64,000 nt of DNA from Euptelea pleiosperma (lineage: Eukaryota > Streptophyta > Magnoliopsida > Ranunculales > Eupteleaceae), in assembly GCA_035048495.1 (NCBI GenBank), contig CM068544.1, positions 42,991,893 through 43,055,892 on the forward strand, written 5' to 3'. Positions 22,960-35,429 of the stretch are shown here, one piece after another. The position numbers were made by a program, and so were the translations under genes. The notes beneath the pieces were generated by a model that was not told the origin of the DNA, made no database searches, and saw only the letters and a program-made list of their open reading frames with translations. How positions within the stretch are numbered: the stretch's first letter is position 1; every line of letters begins with the position of its first letter.

Positions 22960-25900
22960 TGTTAGGATCCTTGTCCTAAGGATTTCGACTCACTTCAAGG
23001 GGAGTCTAGCCTCCTAAACTTTGATAATTCTTCTCATTAATTCAATGAAAAAATATCGCATACTCTTAAATAATCAAACCCTAGACTCCTAAATACTTAC
23101 TAATTATAACTCTTGGCATATAAAGAAACAACCAAACTTTAGAAACTAATTCTTCTAAGATATCTCTGACCTATCTACTATCTTTATAATTCTTTCAACC
23201 TCCCTATCTACTAGCTTTCTCTCTTTTCCCAGCTGGGGTGATCAGGAGGCTGGAGTATTTGTTCCGTTGTTTCCTTTGGTTCATAGGGTAGATGGGAAGG
23301 GATACCCTTTAGTTGATTGAAGGCTCATTTGCTCTCCCAAAAAGGTGGGTGGCCTAGGTGTTAAGGACCTAAGATTGATGAATCGTGCTCTCCTGGGGAA
23401 ATGGCTTTGGCGATTTGCCGTAGAGGAGAATAGTTTGTGGAGGAAGGTCATCGAGGCCAGACACGGGTGCGAACCTTTGGAGTGGTTCTGCAGGGATGTA
23501 AGGACTACGTATGGATGTGGTGTGTGGAAGGGGGTCTTGAAGATAACCTCTTTCTTCTTTGCACGCATCAGATTCAAGGTGGGAGTTGGGAACAAGGTCT
23601 GATTTTGGTGCGATGTTTGGTGTGGCGACAAGGCACTCATGTTGGACTTCCCACAACTTTTGCAATCTCAAATAAAAAATTCCGGTACGGTACATAATTT
23701 TCTTGTGGGGAGGGTAGTGCATCTTCCTAGGACCTTGGCTTCAGACACAACTTAAACGATTGGGAAATCCTCAATATGGCAGCTCTTCTTCATAGATTGG
23801 ATGGGAAGTTTCTAGATTGGTCTAGGGAGAATGCCATTTGGTGGAATGGCAGGACCGACAGGCATTTCTTTGTGCAATCTTTTTATGTGATGTTGGATAG
23901 GCTTCGGAGATCTTCGATGCTATCCAATATCGCCTGGAGACACTTGTTCCCGATAGCTAGGGTGTGAGGGTCAAACGTTCCTTCAAAAGTACCATTCTTT
24001 GTGCGGTGCGCTTCTTTGGGGAAGATCCTCACTATGGGCAATCTCATCAAAAGGAATTGGACGATGGCAAATTACTACTTTATGTGCAAGGAAGTTGGGG
24101 AATCAGTTAATCATCAGTTGTTACACTGCAAGGTAACTTGGGAGTCTTTTCGTTGGCTCCTTCAAGATTAGTTGGGTTCTTCCTAAATTCGTCATAGAAA
24201 CCTTGTCCAGCTAGACATCTCTGTTTTCCTCCTTGTGGCCAAAGACTTTGGGGCCTTCTACCCTTCGCAGTTTGGTGGGGCATTTAGAAGGAGAGGAACA
24301 AAAGTATCTTTGAGGGGAAGAAGGTTTCTACTTCTGATATCGTTCTATATATCAAAGCGCTTATATTCCTTTCGTCTAAGTTATTTGAGGAGTGCAAACG
24401 ACTAGAGGGCGGATCTTGTGGAGGTTGCTACCTACTGCGATTGTGCGGGGACTTTGGAAGGAGCGAAATCAGAGAGTGTTTGAAGGAAAGAGTCAAAATT
24501 TGGCGGCCATCGTTCTAGGTATCAAAGGGAGCTTAGTTTTTTGGTCCAAACTATTTATAAAATGCAGAGGGCTATTCTTTGAAGATTTCGTTTTCCATTG
24601 GAAATATACTTGCTCAAAGTAGGTCACCTCGACCTCAACTAATCTTTTTGTAATTGTTCGGCTTATGCCTTTTTAATGATAAATTATACTTATAAAAAAA
24701 ATCACATTTTACCTGATAAAAAAAAAACTATGACCATCATAGACAACTCTTAAATTAGCGAGAACTCTAACTAGTTTCCAACTCTAAATAGTTTCCACAT
24801 AAAACAATGACCCTAAAAGAGACACATGAAGTGGGGCCCTAGCATCCCTCGCCCTTAAAAAATGGCTTGCCCTCGAGGAGTAAACTCTAGAATAATCAAC
24901 CTCTAAAGGCCAATCATCGTCAATCAGAAATAACTACTTTTCTTTACACTTGTAACCAGGATAGAAGAGTTCGTCACAGTTAAAACAAAAACCCTTTCCT
25001 CATCTTTCCCTTATCTCAGCAAGAGATAGACAACTAATAGACATAAGCCCAGGAGTGATTTGAATAGACTAACGCACTGAGTACTTGTCATTCTGTAGAA
25101 CGAGCACATATTCTTCTTGATATTTTGCAAGCTCAAAGGCATGCGTAAGTGTAGACATTTCATGATTTGGACGCACACTCTAATCTCATCATGTAGACAG
25201 ACAACAAAACAACTGATTAGAAAGGCCTCGGGTAATCCCAATGATCAATTAGCCAATGGCTCAAATTATGTTCGTTGGTCACGAACAAAACCAATATGTC
25301 GCAATTTGGAGAGAGCCCCATCTACAGCATGATCCAACGTACCAAATCGCACATACAGAGCACGAATAAATTTCAGCCTACTCATCTCGCCAACAATAAA
25401 TTCCATCCACTGAAACCATCGAGTGGCATCACCCATCAGATGAACAAATGCAAATGGAACCATCTGTGCATCTGGAATTTATGAATCCTCTGAAATTGTT
25501 CAGCACGAAAAAGCCAACCTACAAGATCTTCAACATCAAATTTGGGAAATTCTATGTGAACAGTATGGGTTTGGAAGATCGCGCCGCTCAGGTTGGACCA
25601 CAACTATGCATACATTTCTCAATGTTTGGGTGATATATTAGAGTTTTCCTTCTACTCGATCCATTCGATCAGTAAGAGCATCAACTCGTTGTTCCAAATC
25701 TTTCACAGTCACCATTGTTGATACTGGGATGATAAGCTCTAATACCAGATGTAAGGATCCTTGATCCTAACGGTTTTGACTTACTTCAACGGGAGTCTAG
25801 CCTCCTAAACTTTCATAATTCTTCTCATTAATTCAATAAAAAAATCACACTCTTAAATAATCAAACCCTGGACTCATAAATACTTGCCAATTATAACTCT

Positions 25901-26038
25901 TGGCTTACAAAGAAACAACCGAACTTCATAGGAACTAATTCTGTTATAAAGCAACTTAAATTAGCAAGAACTCTAAATAGTTTCCATGTAAAAAACAGTG
26001 ACCCCCTTAGAAGAACTACGTGGATTGGGGTCCTAACA
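22960..26038 (-). mobile_element. Compact LTR retrotransposon (gag-only), with a LINE in its 3' LTR
   Basis: Minus-strand element. The 5' LTR (26038-25750, 289 bp) begins TGTTAGGACCCC and ends GGATCCTTACA. It is followed directly by a primer-binding-site-like TCTGGTATTAGAGC (initiator-Met type). The interior (25749-24845) encodes a broken Ty3/gypsy-like gag (FIRALYVRFG ... LSKLRHIGFVRD). A polypurine AAGGGCGAGGGA precedes the 3' LTR, which spans 24844-22960 because a LINE interrupts it. A perfect 5-bp duplication CAAAT flanks the whole (22955-22959 and 26039-26043). No pol is present, so it was non-autonomous or deleted. Confidence 0.82.
23170..24735 (+). mobile_element. 5'-truncated LINE inside the 3' LTR
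   Basis: Plus-strand frames show the reverse-transcriptase zinc-binding region: VGGLGVKDLRLMNRALLGKW (23345-23404), W-R-K-V-I-E-A-R-H-G, then S-V-N-H-Q-L-L-H-C-K-V-T-W-E-S-F near 24105-24150. Frames are broken. It ends with TTTTAATGATAAATTATAC and an A-rich tail near 24702. The borders are approximate: LTR homology stops near 23160 and resumes near 24735. Confidence 0.75.
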
Positions 26039-26354
26039 CAAATTCTCACAATAAGTGAATTATCAAAACTACAACAAAAAAAAATCCTTTAAGAGTCTTT
26101 CTAGCATAAACTGATTTTCACCACATCGCCTAATAAACAAACCCATGCTTCCACAAATATGACCCAAGAACTCAAGAAACATATTCACCACCGTTGTCAA
26201 AATGTAAGACTTCAATATTCTCAGGAAGCTAGATCATAATCACTTTTTTAACAAGTAGTGAGATTTTATTAGAAAAGGGAAGCTAGCAGTCACTTCTGAT
26301 GTACAAGGGCTGGCGATGACCACCATCTTAGCCAATAAGTGTTGCAGTTTATGT

Positions 26355-26475
26355 AATACACCCACGTGGGTGTCTCAAGTGGGCTACGTCCACTTCCCAC
26401 GTGGGGCCATTTTTGGGTTTTCACTATTCACGTGAATAGTGTCACATGAATAGTACCACGTGAATAGTGTTCTCC
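26355..26475. repeat. CACGTG-rich short repeats
   Basis: CACGTGGG, then CACGTGAATAGTGTCACATG with two near-repeats of CACGTGAATAGT. Repeats of this style are seen in plant LTRs, so this may be an LTR remnant. Confidence 0.5.
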
Positions 26476-26497
26476 TTTGTAGGGTTTCTCCCCGTCA

Positions 26498-26519
26498 TAT
26501 ATATATATATATATATATA
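26498..26519. repeat. Microsatellite (AT)n
   Basis: About eleven AT units, possibly part of a decayed LTR. Confidence 0.85.
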
Positions 26520-28050
26520 CAGTGTGTGAGGGAGAATGAATTAACTATTCATTCTCTCTTCTTCTCACAACTTCTCTCTAACCCTAATCTCCTTCTCCAC
26601 CTTCCGCCTCCATTACACTTCTTTCCCTCTTCTATCTACAACCTTCATCTACTGGTTACAACCTTTATTTACAACAATAAGTCAGCATCCTTGTTGGTGC
26701 TTCATATATTAAGACTGTACAACATCTCTTAGCAACAAGAATCAAAATAAAGGAAATTAAATGCGTATAACCAAAAGAGGAGTAACCGGCTCTGGAAGAC
26801 AAGACTCTAGATAGACACAGGAGTTGTGTAGGCCACCTCAAATAATTGTGGCAAGGCTCTTTTAGTGATGATTATGATGAAGAACCAATTCAGAGCCCGA
26901 AATATTCAAATGAACGATTTCATACAAATACATACTTCTATGAGGCATAACATGAGAGGAAAACTACCACAAGTATGCTTGGGCAATTGACAAGTCCCAG
27001 ATTAGAGTTGACTAGTTTAGCAATTCTACTAAACTGAAGGAACTAAATAACACAAACCTAACAAAGAAAGTGGCACGTATGACAGATGAATCATCTCCAC
27101 AGTGTGCCCATTAAGGATGATAAGTAGACTAGAGAACCAATTTTCCGTATGATGACCCAACTTTTTTTTGATTAGTAATATGATGACCCAACTGTTACAA
27201 TAATCTGCAATCACAGCCACCACTCCTCTTTTCCAGGAACATATAGTGAGGCAGAAAGAATGTTAGGCAACAGTCAAGGACTCAAGGGACCTTGTTAACC
27301 ATTCAACTCACAACCATTCTGTAACAACATCTATAACACACAAGACAGATGAATGGGAGAATGAAACTGAGTACTGTATGGTTCCTTTTCTATGAGTTAA
27401 AGGGTCCATTAGCAAGGTTAGCCTTTTCAGGACAAGAAGAATGTATAAGAGAAGAAAATATACGAGGCCTATCGGTCAGATGGGAAGAGAAGTTATGACT
27501 AAAGCAGAATGAGGGGAAGTAAGAGATGAATCAAGTTTGACAAGAGATACGTTGATGATTGATAGAAGCATCATCCAACTCGTGTAAATAGACGAATACT
27601 AATCAATACCGTTAGAAATCTAAACCTAGCCTGATGGTTATAATATGGGATGATCACATCAAAGAGAACCATAACACCTAAAAACGTGGGGCCCGTTGCA
27701 TTAGGGAGAAAAAGTTGCATCACCAATCATAAAACGCTGATAGGAAGAACATTCCTAAATCTGAGTGTTGTCTCACATAATGGGAAGAGAGTATAACACA
27801 TCATCACCCTTTGCCACAATGTTTATACACATAATCATGCTCTTCATGGAATAGCTTCTCATGCCTGTTTTGAGATGGACTAGAAATGCATAACAGTTGA
27901 TCTACTTCAAGGGCACTTATAATTTGTGTACACAAAGAGTACTCCAAAATAAATCCTTCACAGGATATGGAGTATATTTTTTCATATCTTTAAAGCCACC
28001 AACAAGTACCAGTAAAATCTTGCCCATCGCACCATGATAAAACGTGATAT

Positions 28051-30484
28051 AAAATTATACCTTATTTTATATTGTAAGGTAACTCTAACATTTGTATGTA
28101 GGTATCATTACACATCTACATGTATAATATTTAGTAGCATAAAAATTAATAAAACATTGTTGTGAACTTGTGATATATATAATTATTTTAATATCATATC
28201 GTTTGAGGGCATCCATTCCACATTAGTAACTGAATTTCTCTAGTGATGTATGAATACGGTCATATCAATTTGCATAATAAACATTGTAGAGTGCTTGTCA
28301 TTCATATGTGATGTATATAACTATAGAATATATCTTATAGATAAGTTGTTATTAAATGTCTCAGTACCAATCTAAAAAAAATACAAATTCACTGGTAGGA
28401 CAAAAATGTAAAGGTTCCATTTACAGTTCTTTTCATTTAACATACAAACTTTAGTTTCATTAACTTTTTTTATTGCATGTACAGATGAATCAAAGCCCTG
28501 AATTCTTTGGCTTGGCAAGTTATTTTTACGAATAATGCAGATTTATCTCTATTCTACTATTTATTGGAGCTAGGCTGTAAAAAAAATTAAGACAAAGCAA
28601 AAAAACACAGGTCTAGAACTGGGTTTTCTGAGTGATCATAAGGAGGGGTTTTGGAGCTGAATTGAATAAGAGAAAGATTACAAGGTTAGAAAATATCATT
28701 ATGATGGATAACAGTTGTATAGAGGATGCCTTATGAGCTAAAATTATGATCAAGTAAGGCCTACAGTTTGGGACTAAATATATGGGACTTGGGACTTGTG
28801 CAGGGACAGATTAGGGCAGAATCTGATTTTGGATTTAAGAGGTATAAGGTTAGACAGTAAGAAAGTAGGTCTAGCATCAAGTGAGTGGCTGAATGGACTA
28901 AGAAATTTGAAAAGCAACTACAAAAAAATAACAGGCAGTAAAAATAACAGATTAAGTGAGAGAGAGAGAGAGAGAACCAAAAACTAAAAGCTAATGGAAG
29001 CGGGAAGACTAGCATCTCACAACTTCAGAGGATATGCAGGAACAGTATTCTTGCATAACCCAGATTAGATGGAAGCACTACACCAATTGAATGTCGCACC
29101 CAGAACCACAGCAATGCTACCACAAAAAAAAAAAACTTCTGCAGCATGTTAAAGAGAGGAAAAAAAAAAGGATAATAGTACATGGCTTTATATATAGGGC
29201 TGGACAGTAGCCTTAGAGGACTCCTAGTTCCACTAAAACTACTAAAGCATAAAATAAAACTAACTTAAGACTAGAGCCTCGAGTCTGTAACTTCCCTAAT
29301 TCTAATTACATCACTTTCCAATTAAGAATCCTATTACAAAACAACTGAGACATATCAAAATAGAAAGCAGCTACAGATTCTACTAGACTCAATATTGGAT
29401 ATGCTATAACTCATATTAGAAACTGCTTAAAATAGAAATTTAGGTGGTGCTGAAAAACAGTCCAAGTGGGCCATAAAAATCCATTTTGCACCAAGCCCAT
29501 TAAGAAACCCATGTTGTGAATTGACTTGTGACTAGTGCTAGGCAGTAGGCCAAACCACTGGGCTGTGGGCTCCTTCTGGGGCCCATGGCCAAAGGATTTC
29601 AGGCTCATGACCCTGTAGGTTGCATCAACTAACATGAGTCTGACACCAATACACATGCACTCTTCATTGGTAGTTATCAACCCAACCTCACACTAGCCGA
29701 ACCCATCCTACACCAGTCAAATATGGATACTTGCACTTGTGTCAGAATCACAGGTCATTGCCAGTATTTATGAAATATCATCATTATCAACTTCTTATTA
29801 ATCCCAACTATCTGGGGGCGGCAGCATGAAAGAAAATATTACCATTAGCAGTAAGCAATCTGATATCAAGCTTACCCAGCCAGTGTCACACTAAACACAG
29901 CTAAGATGAAACATCCACTTGAATTACCATGCAACGCAAACTGAACTAACCATTACATCCATACACAATCACTATAGAAGAAATATATTTGGAATTTTTC
30001 AAATTTTCTATTGAAAAAAAAACGAAGCTTTTATATGGTAAATTTACAGATATGCTTAAGGAGTGTTGCTATGAATATACACCTTTCAGAAGATCACGCC
30101 AAGAGCTTAAAGGTACAATGCCAAAATATGACTTACGAGGAAGCGACGGTGAGAGCCTATTGCAAAGGCCAAACCAACAATATCTGCAGTTCACCTCAGA
30201 ATTAAGAAAAGGCCTGATGCTCAGAGTGTACCTTTAACTCCCGCAAGAATGCCTTGTTGGTAGTAAAGAACGCAAAAGAATAAATACCTTCACTGCGCAC
30301 TCGAACAAGCAGACAGCTCGTATTCACCCAACTGCATCCAACAGATAAGAGTAGTCTCATGGACTTTAGTCTGAGCTAAGCATTGTTATAACTTTACCCA
30401 ATGGAGCTCCTGAACTCAGTTGCTTGTCATCTAATGAGGCTAGCATGGAATCCATTGGCGATCCGCCAAAAGCTGAAAGCAATG
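28051..30484. other. Intergenic, decayed retroelement-like DNA
   Basis: No gene recognised. A (GA)n run lies at about 28958-28975. A minus-strand TTGGTGTCAGACTC (about 29655-29635) is reminiscent of a primer-binding site, but no LTR pair was found. 30240-30484 is the presumed 3' UTR of the PSI1-like gene. Confidence 0.4.
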
Positions 30485-32239
30485 TTATCCCTTGGAATCC
30501 AAATAATCATCAAATGCTCCGCTGCTAGTGCACTCCAGTAGAGCTTCTGCACTGAGTTCTCTCCCGAATCTCCAGAGGTAATTTAGACCCACAAGAAGCT
30601 CTGTAATTGCTGCTTCTGTCTTTTCCTGATTTGCAAAGTAGAGGGTCTGTACCAGGAGCACATTTGTCCTGGAAACCAAGTGCTGCTGCTCGAAAGTCCT
30701 TTCAGACTGCCACCTTATCATGTTATGAGCAAGTGGAGCCAACCATTCTAATATCTTTGCCAACGCTTCACTCCACTCTGCTGCAAGATCAGTGTCATAA
30801 ACAGATAAAGCCAAGTTTTTCACATATGACTTTAGCCTTGCCCTCAGGCCAGCTCTTATACTTGTAGGTAACATATTGTACAGGTCATCTCTAGCATCAG
30901 GACCGATCAAGTGAGGAGCCACCACTAGCTTCTCAATTACGATAATAACATTTGCATAATGGAGAGCTAAAGCAGCAGCACCAAGAGTTGATGGAGGAGC
31001 ACTCAACAACCTGCGCTTGGAACTGAAAAGGATTAGATTGCTATGAAGTATGTCACTGCGAGTAAGCAGTTCTGCATTGGTATCTTTAGTTCCGTTGAGA
31101 ATTCCTGAATAAGCACCATTTGACCTCGGATGGCCACTGCTAATTGGTGTGTAGCTTTGCAAAACAGGAGAACTGTTTCCACCCATCATGCACCCTTTGA
31201 AAGGTCCTACTGGAGCCAACCGCTTAGTTTTCAAACGTGGAGGCTTCCCGTGATGGGTAGAAGAATGATCATGAGTTTGCCATTGTCTGTTGCTCATATT
31301 ATGTGTACCAGAAATTGGTCCTGATTTTGTACTTGACCTTTCAAGAGGACCCGATTTTGTGGATAACCTCCCAAGAGGCCCCGATTTTGTGGTTAACCTC
31401 CCAAGAGGACCCGAAGAGAACTTAGCTACATTATTCTCAGATGGATGAACGGACGATTGCATCATTGCAGAAATGGAGTGGCTGCGAGGAAGATATTCGG
31501 TATCCATATTCCTCAAATCATTGGTTCCCCATACAGCTGTCATCTGATGAATACCAAAGACATGTTTGATCCTCCCAAATATCGTGAACAGCGATCTCGC
31601 CAGAAGGTGGACAGTATAATCATAAGTCCTGTTCCACAGAGAAATCTCTCGCAGATTCTTCACCTCCTGCCGCTGCCAGACAACCTTCTGCTGGAACTCG
31701 TGCAAGCTCCCACGATTGGGGTCATTACTGCCCTGCATTCTCCTCAGAGCCTGTTCAAGCTCCGTGAGCACTTCCAGCTCTTGATACAAATTCGAACTGG
31801 CCCCAATGAATCTCTCCATTTTCTTAACTTTTCTCTCCATCTTCTTCCACGTGAATTCCCATTTGAACAGATCCGCATCATTCCTGATAAGATCATCAAA
31901 TGTACTTTCAAACCGCTGCAAGACGGGGTCTGTGCACCTCTTCCCAAGCCTGGCTACAGATCTTGCCACAAATCCCAAGTTATCAATTATCTCGGCACAC
32001 ACCAACCCTACGAGGAAATCATCATCATCCGACACAAGCTTCCTAACACCAAGCAAATTCAACATCTCTTCTCTCAACCTGACAACCTGCTTATCACCGA
32101 GACACTGCCATAGATGAACCACCTTTGACATCAAACTTGTAACTTCAAACGCCAACACTCCAATCGCCAATTTCTCAGGATCCGACGCATTCTTCCGCGA
32201 AGTCCTCCACAGACTACTAAACCACGACTCCATAACCAT
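30485..32239 (-). CDS. DUF3475/DUF668 protein, PSI1-like, single exon
   Basis: An intact single-exon minus-strand frame of about 584 codons. The start chosen is the Met at 32239 (MVMESWFSSLW), which opens the conserved family N-terminus; an in-frame Met 15 codons upstream adds non-conserved residues. DUF3475 lies at about residues 25-85 (I-G-V-L-A-F-E-V ... L-W-Q-C-L-G-D-K-Q-V). DUF668 starts near 420 (S-T-L-G-A-A-A-L-A-L-H-Y-A-N-V). Between them are three copies of an S-G-P-L-G-R-L-x-T-K-like decapeptide. The family includes Arabidopsis PSK SIMULATOR 1 and relatives such as AT3G23160, linked to peptide-hormone growth signalling; the exact role of this member is unknown. Unlike PSI1, no Met-Gly myristoylation start is seen. 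Confidence 0.9.
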   Translation of the reverse strand: MVMESWFSSLWRTSRKNASDPEKLAIGVLAFEVTSLMSKVVHLWQCLGDKQVVRLREEMLNLLGVRKLVSDDDDFLVGLVCAEIIDNLGFVARSVARLGKRCTDPVLQRFESTFDDLIRNDADLFKWEFTWKKMERKVKKMERFIGASSNLYQELEVLTELEQALRRMQGSNDPNRGSLHEFQQKVVWQRQEVKNLREISLWNRTYDYTVHLLARSLFTIFGRIKHVFGIHQMTAVWGTNDLRNMDTEYLPRSHSISAMMQSSVHPSENNVAKFSSGPLGRLTTKSGPLGRLSTKSGPLERSSTKSGPISGTHNMSNRQWQTHDHSSTHHGKPPRLKTKRLAPVGPFKGCMMGGNSSPVLQSYTPISSGHPRSNGAYSGILNGTKDTNAELLTRSDILHSNLILFSSKRRLLSAPPSTLGAAALALHYANVIIVIEKLVVAPHLIGPDARDDLYNMLPTSIRAGLRARLKSYVKNLALSVYDTDLAAEWSEALAKILEWLAPLAHNMIRWQSERTFEQQHLVSRTNVLLVQTLYFANQEKTEAAITELLVGLNYLWRFGRELSAEALLECTSSGAFDDYLDSKG

Positions 32240-32990
32240 CTTGCTCCAGAATAGAATAAAATGAAATTCAACCCAAAATGCCAACAGATCTCCGGATTTT
32301 CTGTTTCAAAATCAAAACATAACAAAAACCAAATAAAGTGAATCAACCACAGGGCAACAAATCATCAGTTCTTCTTGCAATAGCGAATTATAGTAGAATT
32401 ACTCGTACGGCATCGAGCTAAAGCAAGAAAGTATTTCAAGAGAAGATAAGTTGTTAAAAAAAAAGCCTGAATAACGAGCATTGAAGGTAGAGAAGAAAAC
32501 GACAGAAACCCTAACCCTAATTCTACGCGTAGATCTTGTAATTTCTGTATCAAAAGGAAACATTCTAGTCAACAGAAAGAAACTTGCACGATTCAAACTG
32601 AAAAACAGAGAAATAAAAACCCTAACCCTAAATCTAAAACAGAATCTTCTCACGTGCTCCTCGCAAAACAACGATGCTACAACATCCAGAGCAAACCGGT
32701 CGAATCAGAGCTATAAAAAAAAAAAATCGAAGAGCTTTACCGATTCTCAGAAGAACAAATCGAACTACATATTAGACTGCAAAAACCACCGAATTCTCTT
32801 CGTCAAAAAGATCCGATCTTAGGGAAAAAAATGATTTGGAACTGGAGCAGAAGAAGAAGACGAAGAGGTCGGTTCTGTAAAACCGTTTATTAAGGAAGTT
32901 GCTCGGAAGCTGCAGTGAAGACTGAGCCACAAACGGAGCACTCCCGAAATCGTACGGGTTGGATGAAAAAAAAAAGTTCAAAGTTAAAAG
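32240..32990 (-). promoter_or_regulatory. 5' leader of the PSI1-like gene with probable intron
   Basis: On the minus strand, a donor ATCG|GTAAAGC near 32740 and an acceptor TTGAAACAG near 32303 suggest a leader intron of about 440 bp. Repeated AACCCTAA motifs (near 32510 and 32620) lie within it. Inferred from splice signals only. Confidence 0.4.
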
Positions 32991-33368
32991 TTAAAACAGA
33001 GATCCAGCGGAAACAGAGATCCAGCGGATATAGTGATACACTGTTATACTGCACCCACCAGCGTCAGATAGCCGCCACTGGATGAACCGAGGATCCGGAC
33101 AGATGGATAACAAACAAAAGAGGGCCGAGGCCGGTCAGACCTAGGGCAGGGGTTTCGCTTGACCTCGAAGGATTGGGTTTATGCTTCCGCATATTATGGG
33201 TTTATTTATGATGAGGAATTGGAAAGTGAACGTAAATAAAGGAGGGATTTCACTAATTAATCTCGCGTTTAGTCCAAGAAATGTGATTATCGAGTGCCTG
33301 ATGACTTTGTCTGACTTTGTCTTTTCTCTCTGTCTGGATTGATTTATTAATGTGGTCCTATTTGGGAA

Positions 33369-33770
33369 TGGGTCGGGCTCCAGGGACCGGCCTTTTTTTT
33401 GACCGGCTACCGTTACAGGACACAATGTGAGCCATGTGGCACACTCGTAGAGGACTCTGACCGTATTGATGTTTGTCCAATCCCTAGGTGGACTTACAAA
33501 CTAAATATCAGCCTGATTAGTGATTTCTAGAAGTTGGATTGGACTTATTTTCATGGGTTGATCTCAACCGTGGGAATTTGAACTGTATTTGAGGTACAAA
33601 ATGCCAAAGGTTTTAAATCACTAATCAAGCTGATTTTTTGTTTGTAGATCTACTTAGGGATTGGCCAAACATCCATATGGTCAGAGTCCTCTAAGAGTAT
33701 GCCACGTGGCTCATATTGTGTCCCGTAACTATAGCCGGTCACGAAAAGGCCGGTCCCTGGAGCCCGACTC
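33369..33770. mobile_element. MITE family A copy 3, full length
   Basis: About 400 bp. The outer arms GGGTCGGGCTCCAGGGACCG and the reverse complement of the right end GAGTCGGGCTCCAGGGACCG pair, followed by ACACAATGTGAGCC / ACACAATATGAGCC. A perfect 8-bp duplication TTTGGGAA lies at 33361-33368 and 33771-33778. This gives the clearest outer borders of the family and points to hAT-type insertion. Confidence 0.87.
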
Positions 33771-33880
33771 TTTGGGAACTACGTAGGCGTATGCTTATAA
33801 GTCATCACCTGGTACATTATCAAGGATGAATGGGCAGCACACGTGAGTGAATTAGGAGAGTTTTTTTTTTGGAAGGGTGA

Positions 33881-34250
33881 TGTAACAAATTGTTGCTTAA
33901 TCCAAAAGCCAAAGCTAGCACCATTTCTTTTACTCAGCGCTACCATCTGGGCCCACTAACCGCATGGATGTTTAGCCTACCTCTCCGTGCATATCATATA
34001 CCCACCAAAAATCATCATGATTGGTAATCTCTAGCCATTAGATTTTAGTACTTTTTAATACGTGATTCTAGCCGTTGAATTCAACCATTTTTTTTGAGTA
34101 CTACAATCAATGGCTAAAATTTATCGAACAAGCTGATTTTTTGTATAAATGTCTACCAAGGGGTGGGCTAAACATACAGTCAGTGGGTCCAGCTGTGAGT
34201 AACAAAATAGGTGCTAGCTTACGCTTTTGGATTAAGCTACAACTTGTTAC
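33881..34250. mobile_element. MITE family B copy 1
   Basis: Inverted ends: GATGTAACAAATTGTTGC on the left, ACGTAACAAGTTGTAGC as the right reverse complement, both followed by TTAATCCAAAAGC and GCTAGCACC. The inner arm GCATGGATGTTTAGCC is shared with other family B copies. The target duplication was not resolved. Confidence 0.75.
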
Positions 34251-34506
34251 GTGCAACCCTTTTTGGAAAAGGCTCAGGCTCCGAGGACCCCTCTTGGTGT
34301 TCCTATGCTCCGCATCAACACCCCCAAAAGTGAAAAGAGTGATGCCAAGCTGGTTGGATTCTAGAAATCTACTGCCGAGAGAGGGGGGTCAGAAAAAAAA
34401 AAGAGGGTCCCCTCAACCTGACCCTTTGGAAAAAGATGCAAAATAGGAAAATTTGGAAAGATGGAAGCTACCTATAGTTAGGGCTATCAATGGATAGGGT
34501 GATCGC

Positions 34507-34640
34507 GAGGAGAAAATTTTTGAAGCGGCGGTCCTGTGTCTGATGATCACGCGCCACATATATCTGGGATTAGGATTTGGTTTTAAAAAATAACCATAGG
34601 TATATGTGGCATGCGATCATTGGCGCATGATCGCCACTTC
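34507..34640. mobile_element. Short inverted-repeat element
   Basis: Arms of about 45 bp: TTTTTGAAGCGGCGGTC ... CGCCACATATATCT against the reverse complement TTTTTGAAGTGGCGATC ... TGCCACATATACCT. About 135 bp in total. No duplication assigned. Confidence 0.5.
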
Positions 34641-35429
34641 AAAAATCCGGTCACTTCAAAAACAATTCTCTAATAATATACTCACTAAATCTGAATCCGA
34701 CCTGATCCGAGAAGGATTCCAAACATTATAATCCAAATCCGAATCGAAAGAGAATATTGAAATTCGAATCTGATCTGAATCAAATAGAACAATACTTAAG
34801 TCAATCTGATAGAACAATACTGCAAATTTTTGAAAACTCAATTTTGTAAAGTCTAATTATCAAAAATGTTGATATCAATATATCCTACACGATTCTCAAG
34901 GGCGACGCCGAGTTGACAAGATTCCCGATAACAAGTCTTGGGGGCACATTAGTTTGACAATACCCGTGTACTCTATGCTTCTTTAGACAATCATTAAGTA
35001 CATGCTTACACCAAAAAGAGAAAATTACGTATAATTATCTTTACAAAAACGCGGGCCATTTAGTCCCTCGTAGAAAATATTGGTAACTTTAGATGAAATG
35101 CTAACCCAATAAGGCCATTTTTAAGGTTATCATCCATATTTTTATTTATTTCTCAAATTACCCTATTACCATTTAAAAAAATAATTTTTTTATTGGAAGT
35201 GAGGTCAGGGGCACCGTATGTACCTTTGCCAATTAACCTCGTCTTCTCTTCAACCCATCTTCCGTTTCCCTTCATTTTTCGTCAACTTACATGCATCCCT
35301 CTTTTTTCCATTGAAGAGGACGGCTTCTTCAACAATTAAAAAGTCCAAGAAGTTCTAGTTGTGCTCATTTCAACGTATATGGTCTATAAAGAAGAAGAAA
35401 GCTCAAATGTTTGTTTGTATTTTTCTTGG
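34641..35429. other. Intergenic, no gene recognised
   Basis: AT-rich, with GAATCC/GATCCGA-type degenerate repeats at 34690-34790. Nothing else supported. Confidence 0.4.

Larger units (their letters stand above)
26060..28050 (-). mobile_element. Degenerate copia-like remnant, minus strand
   Basis: The clearest sign is an integrase-like F-D-N-G-G-E-Y on the minus strand near 26205-26185, followed by W-K-H-G-F-V near 26150. Upstream parts (to about 28 kb) are heavily broken and assigned only by position. An AT microsatellite and CACGTG repeats interrupt it, so more than one element may be present. Confidence 0.42.

Noticed and set aside
31445..32113. A 222-codon plus-strand frame
   Set aside because: It is the antisense shadow of the PSI1-like coding sequence.
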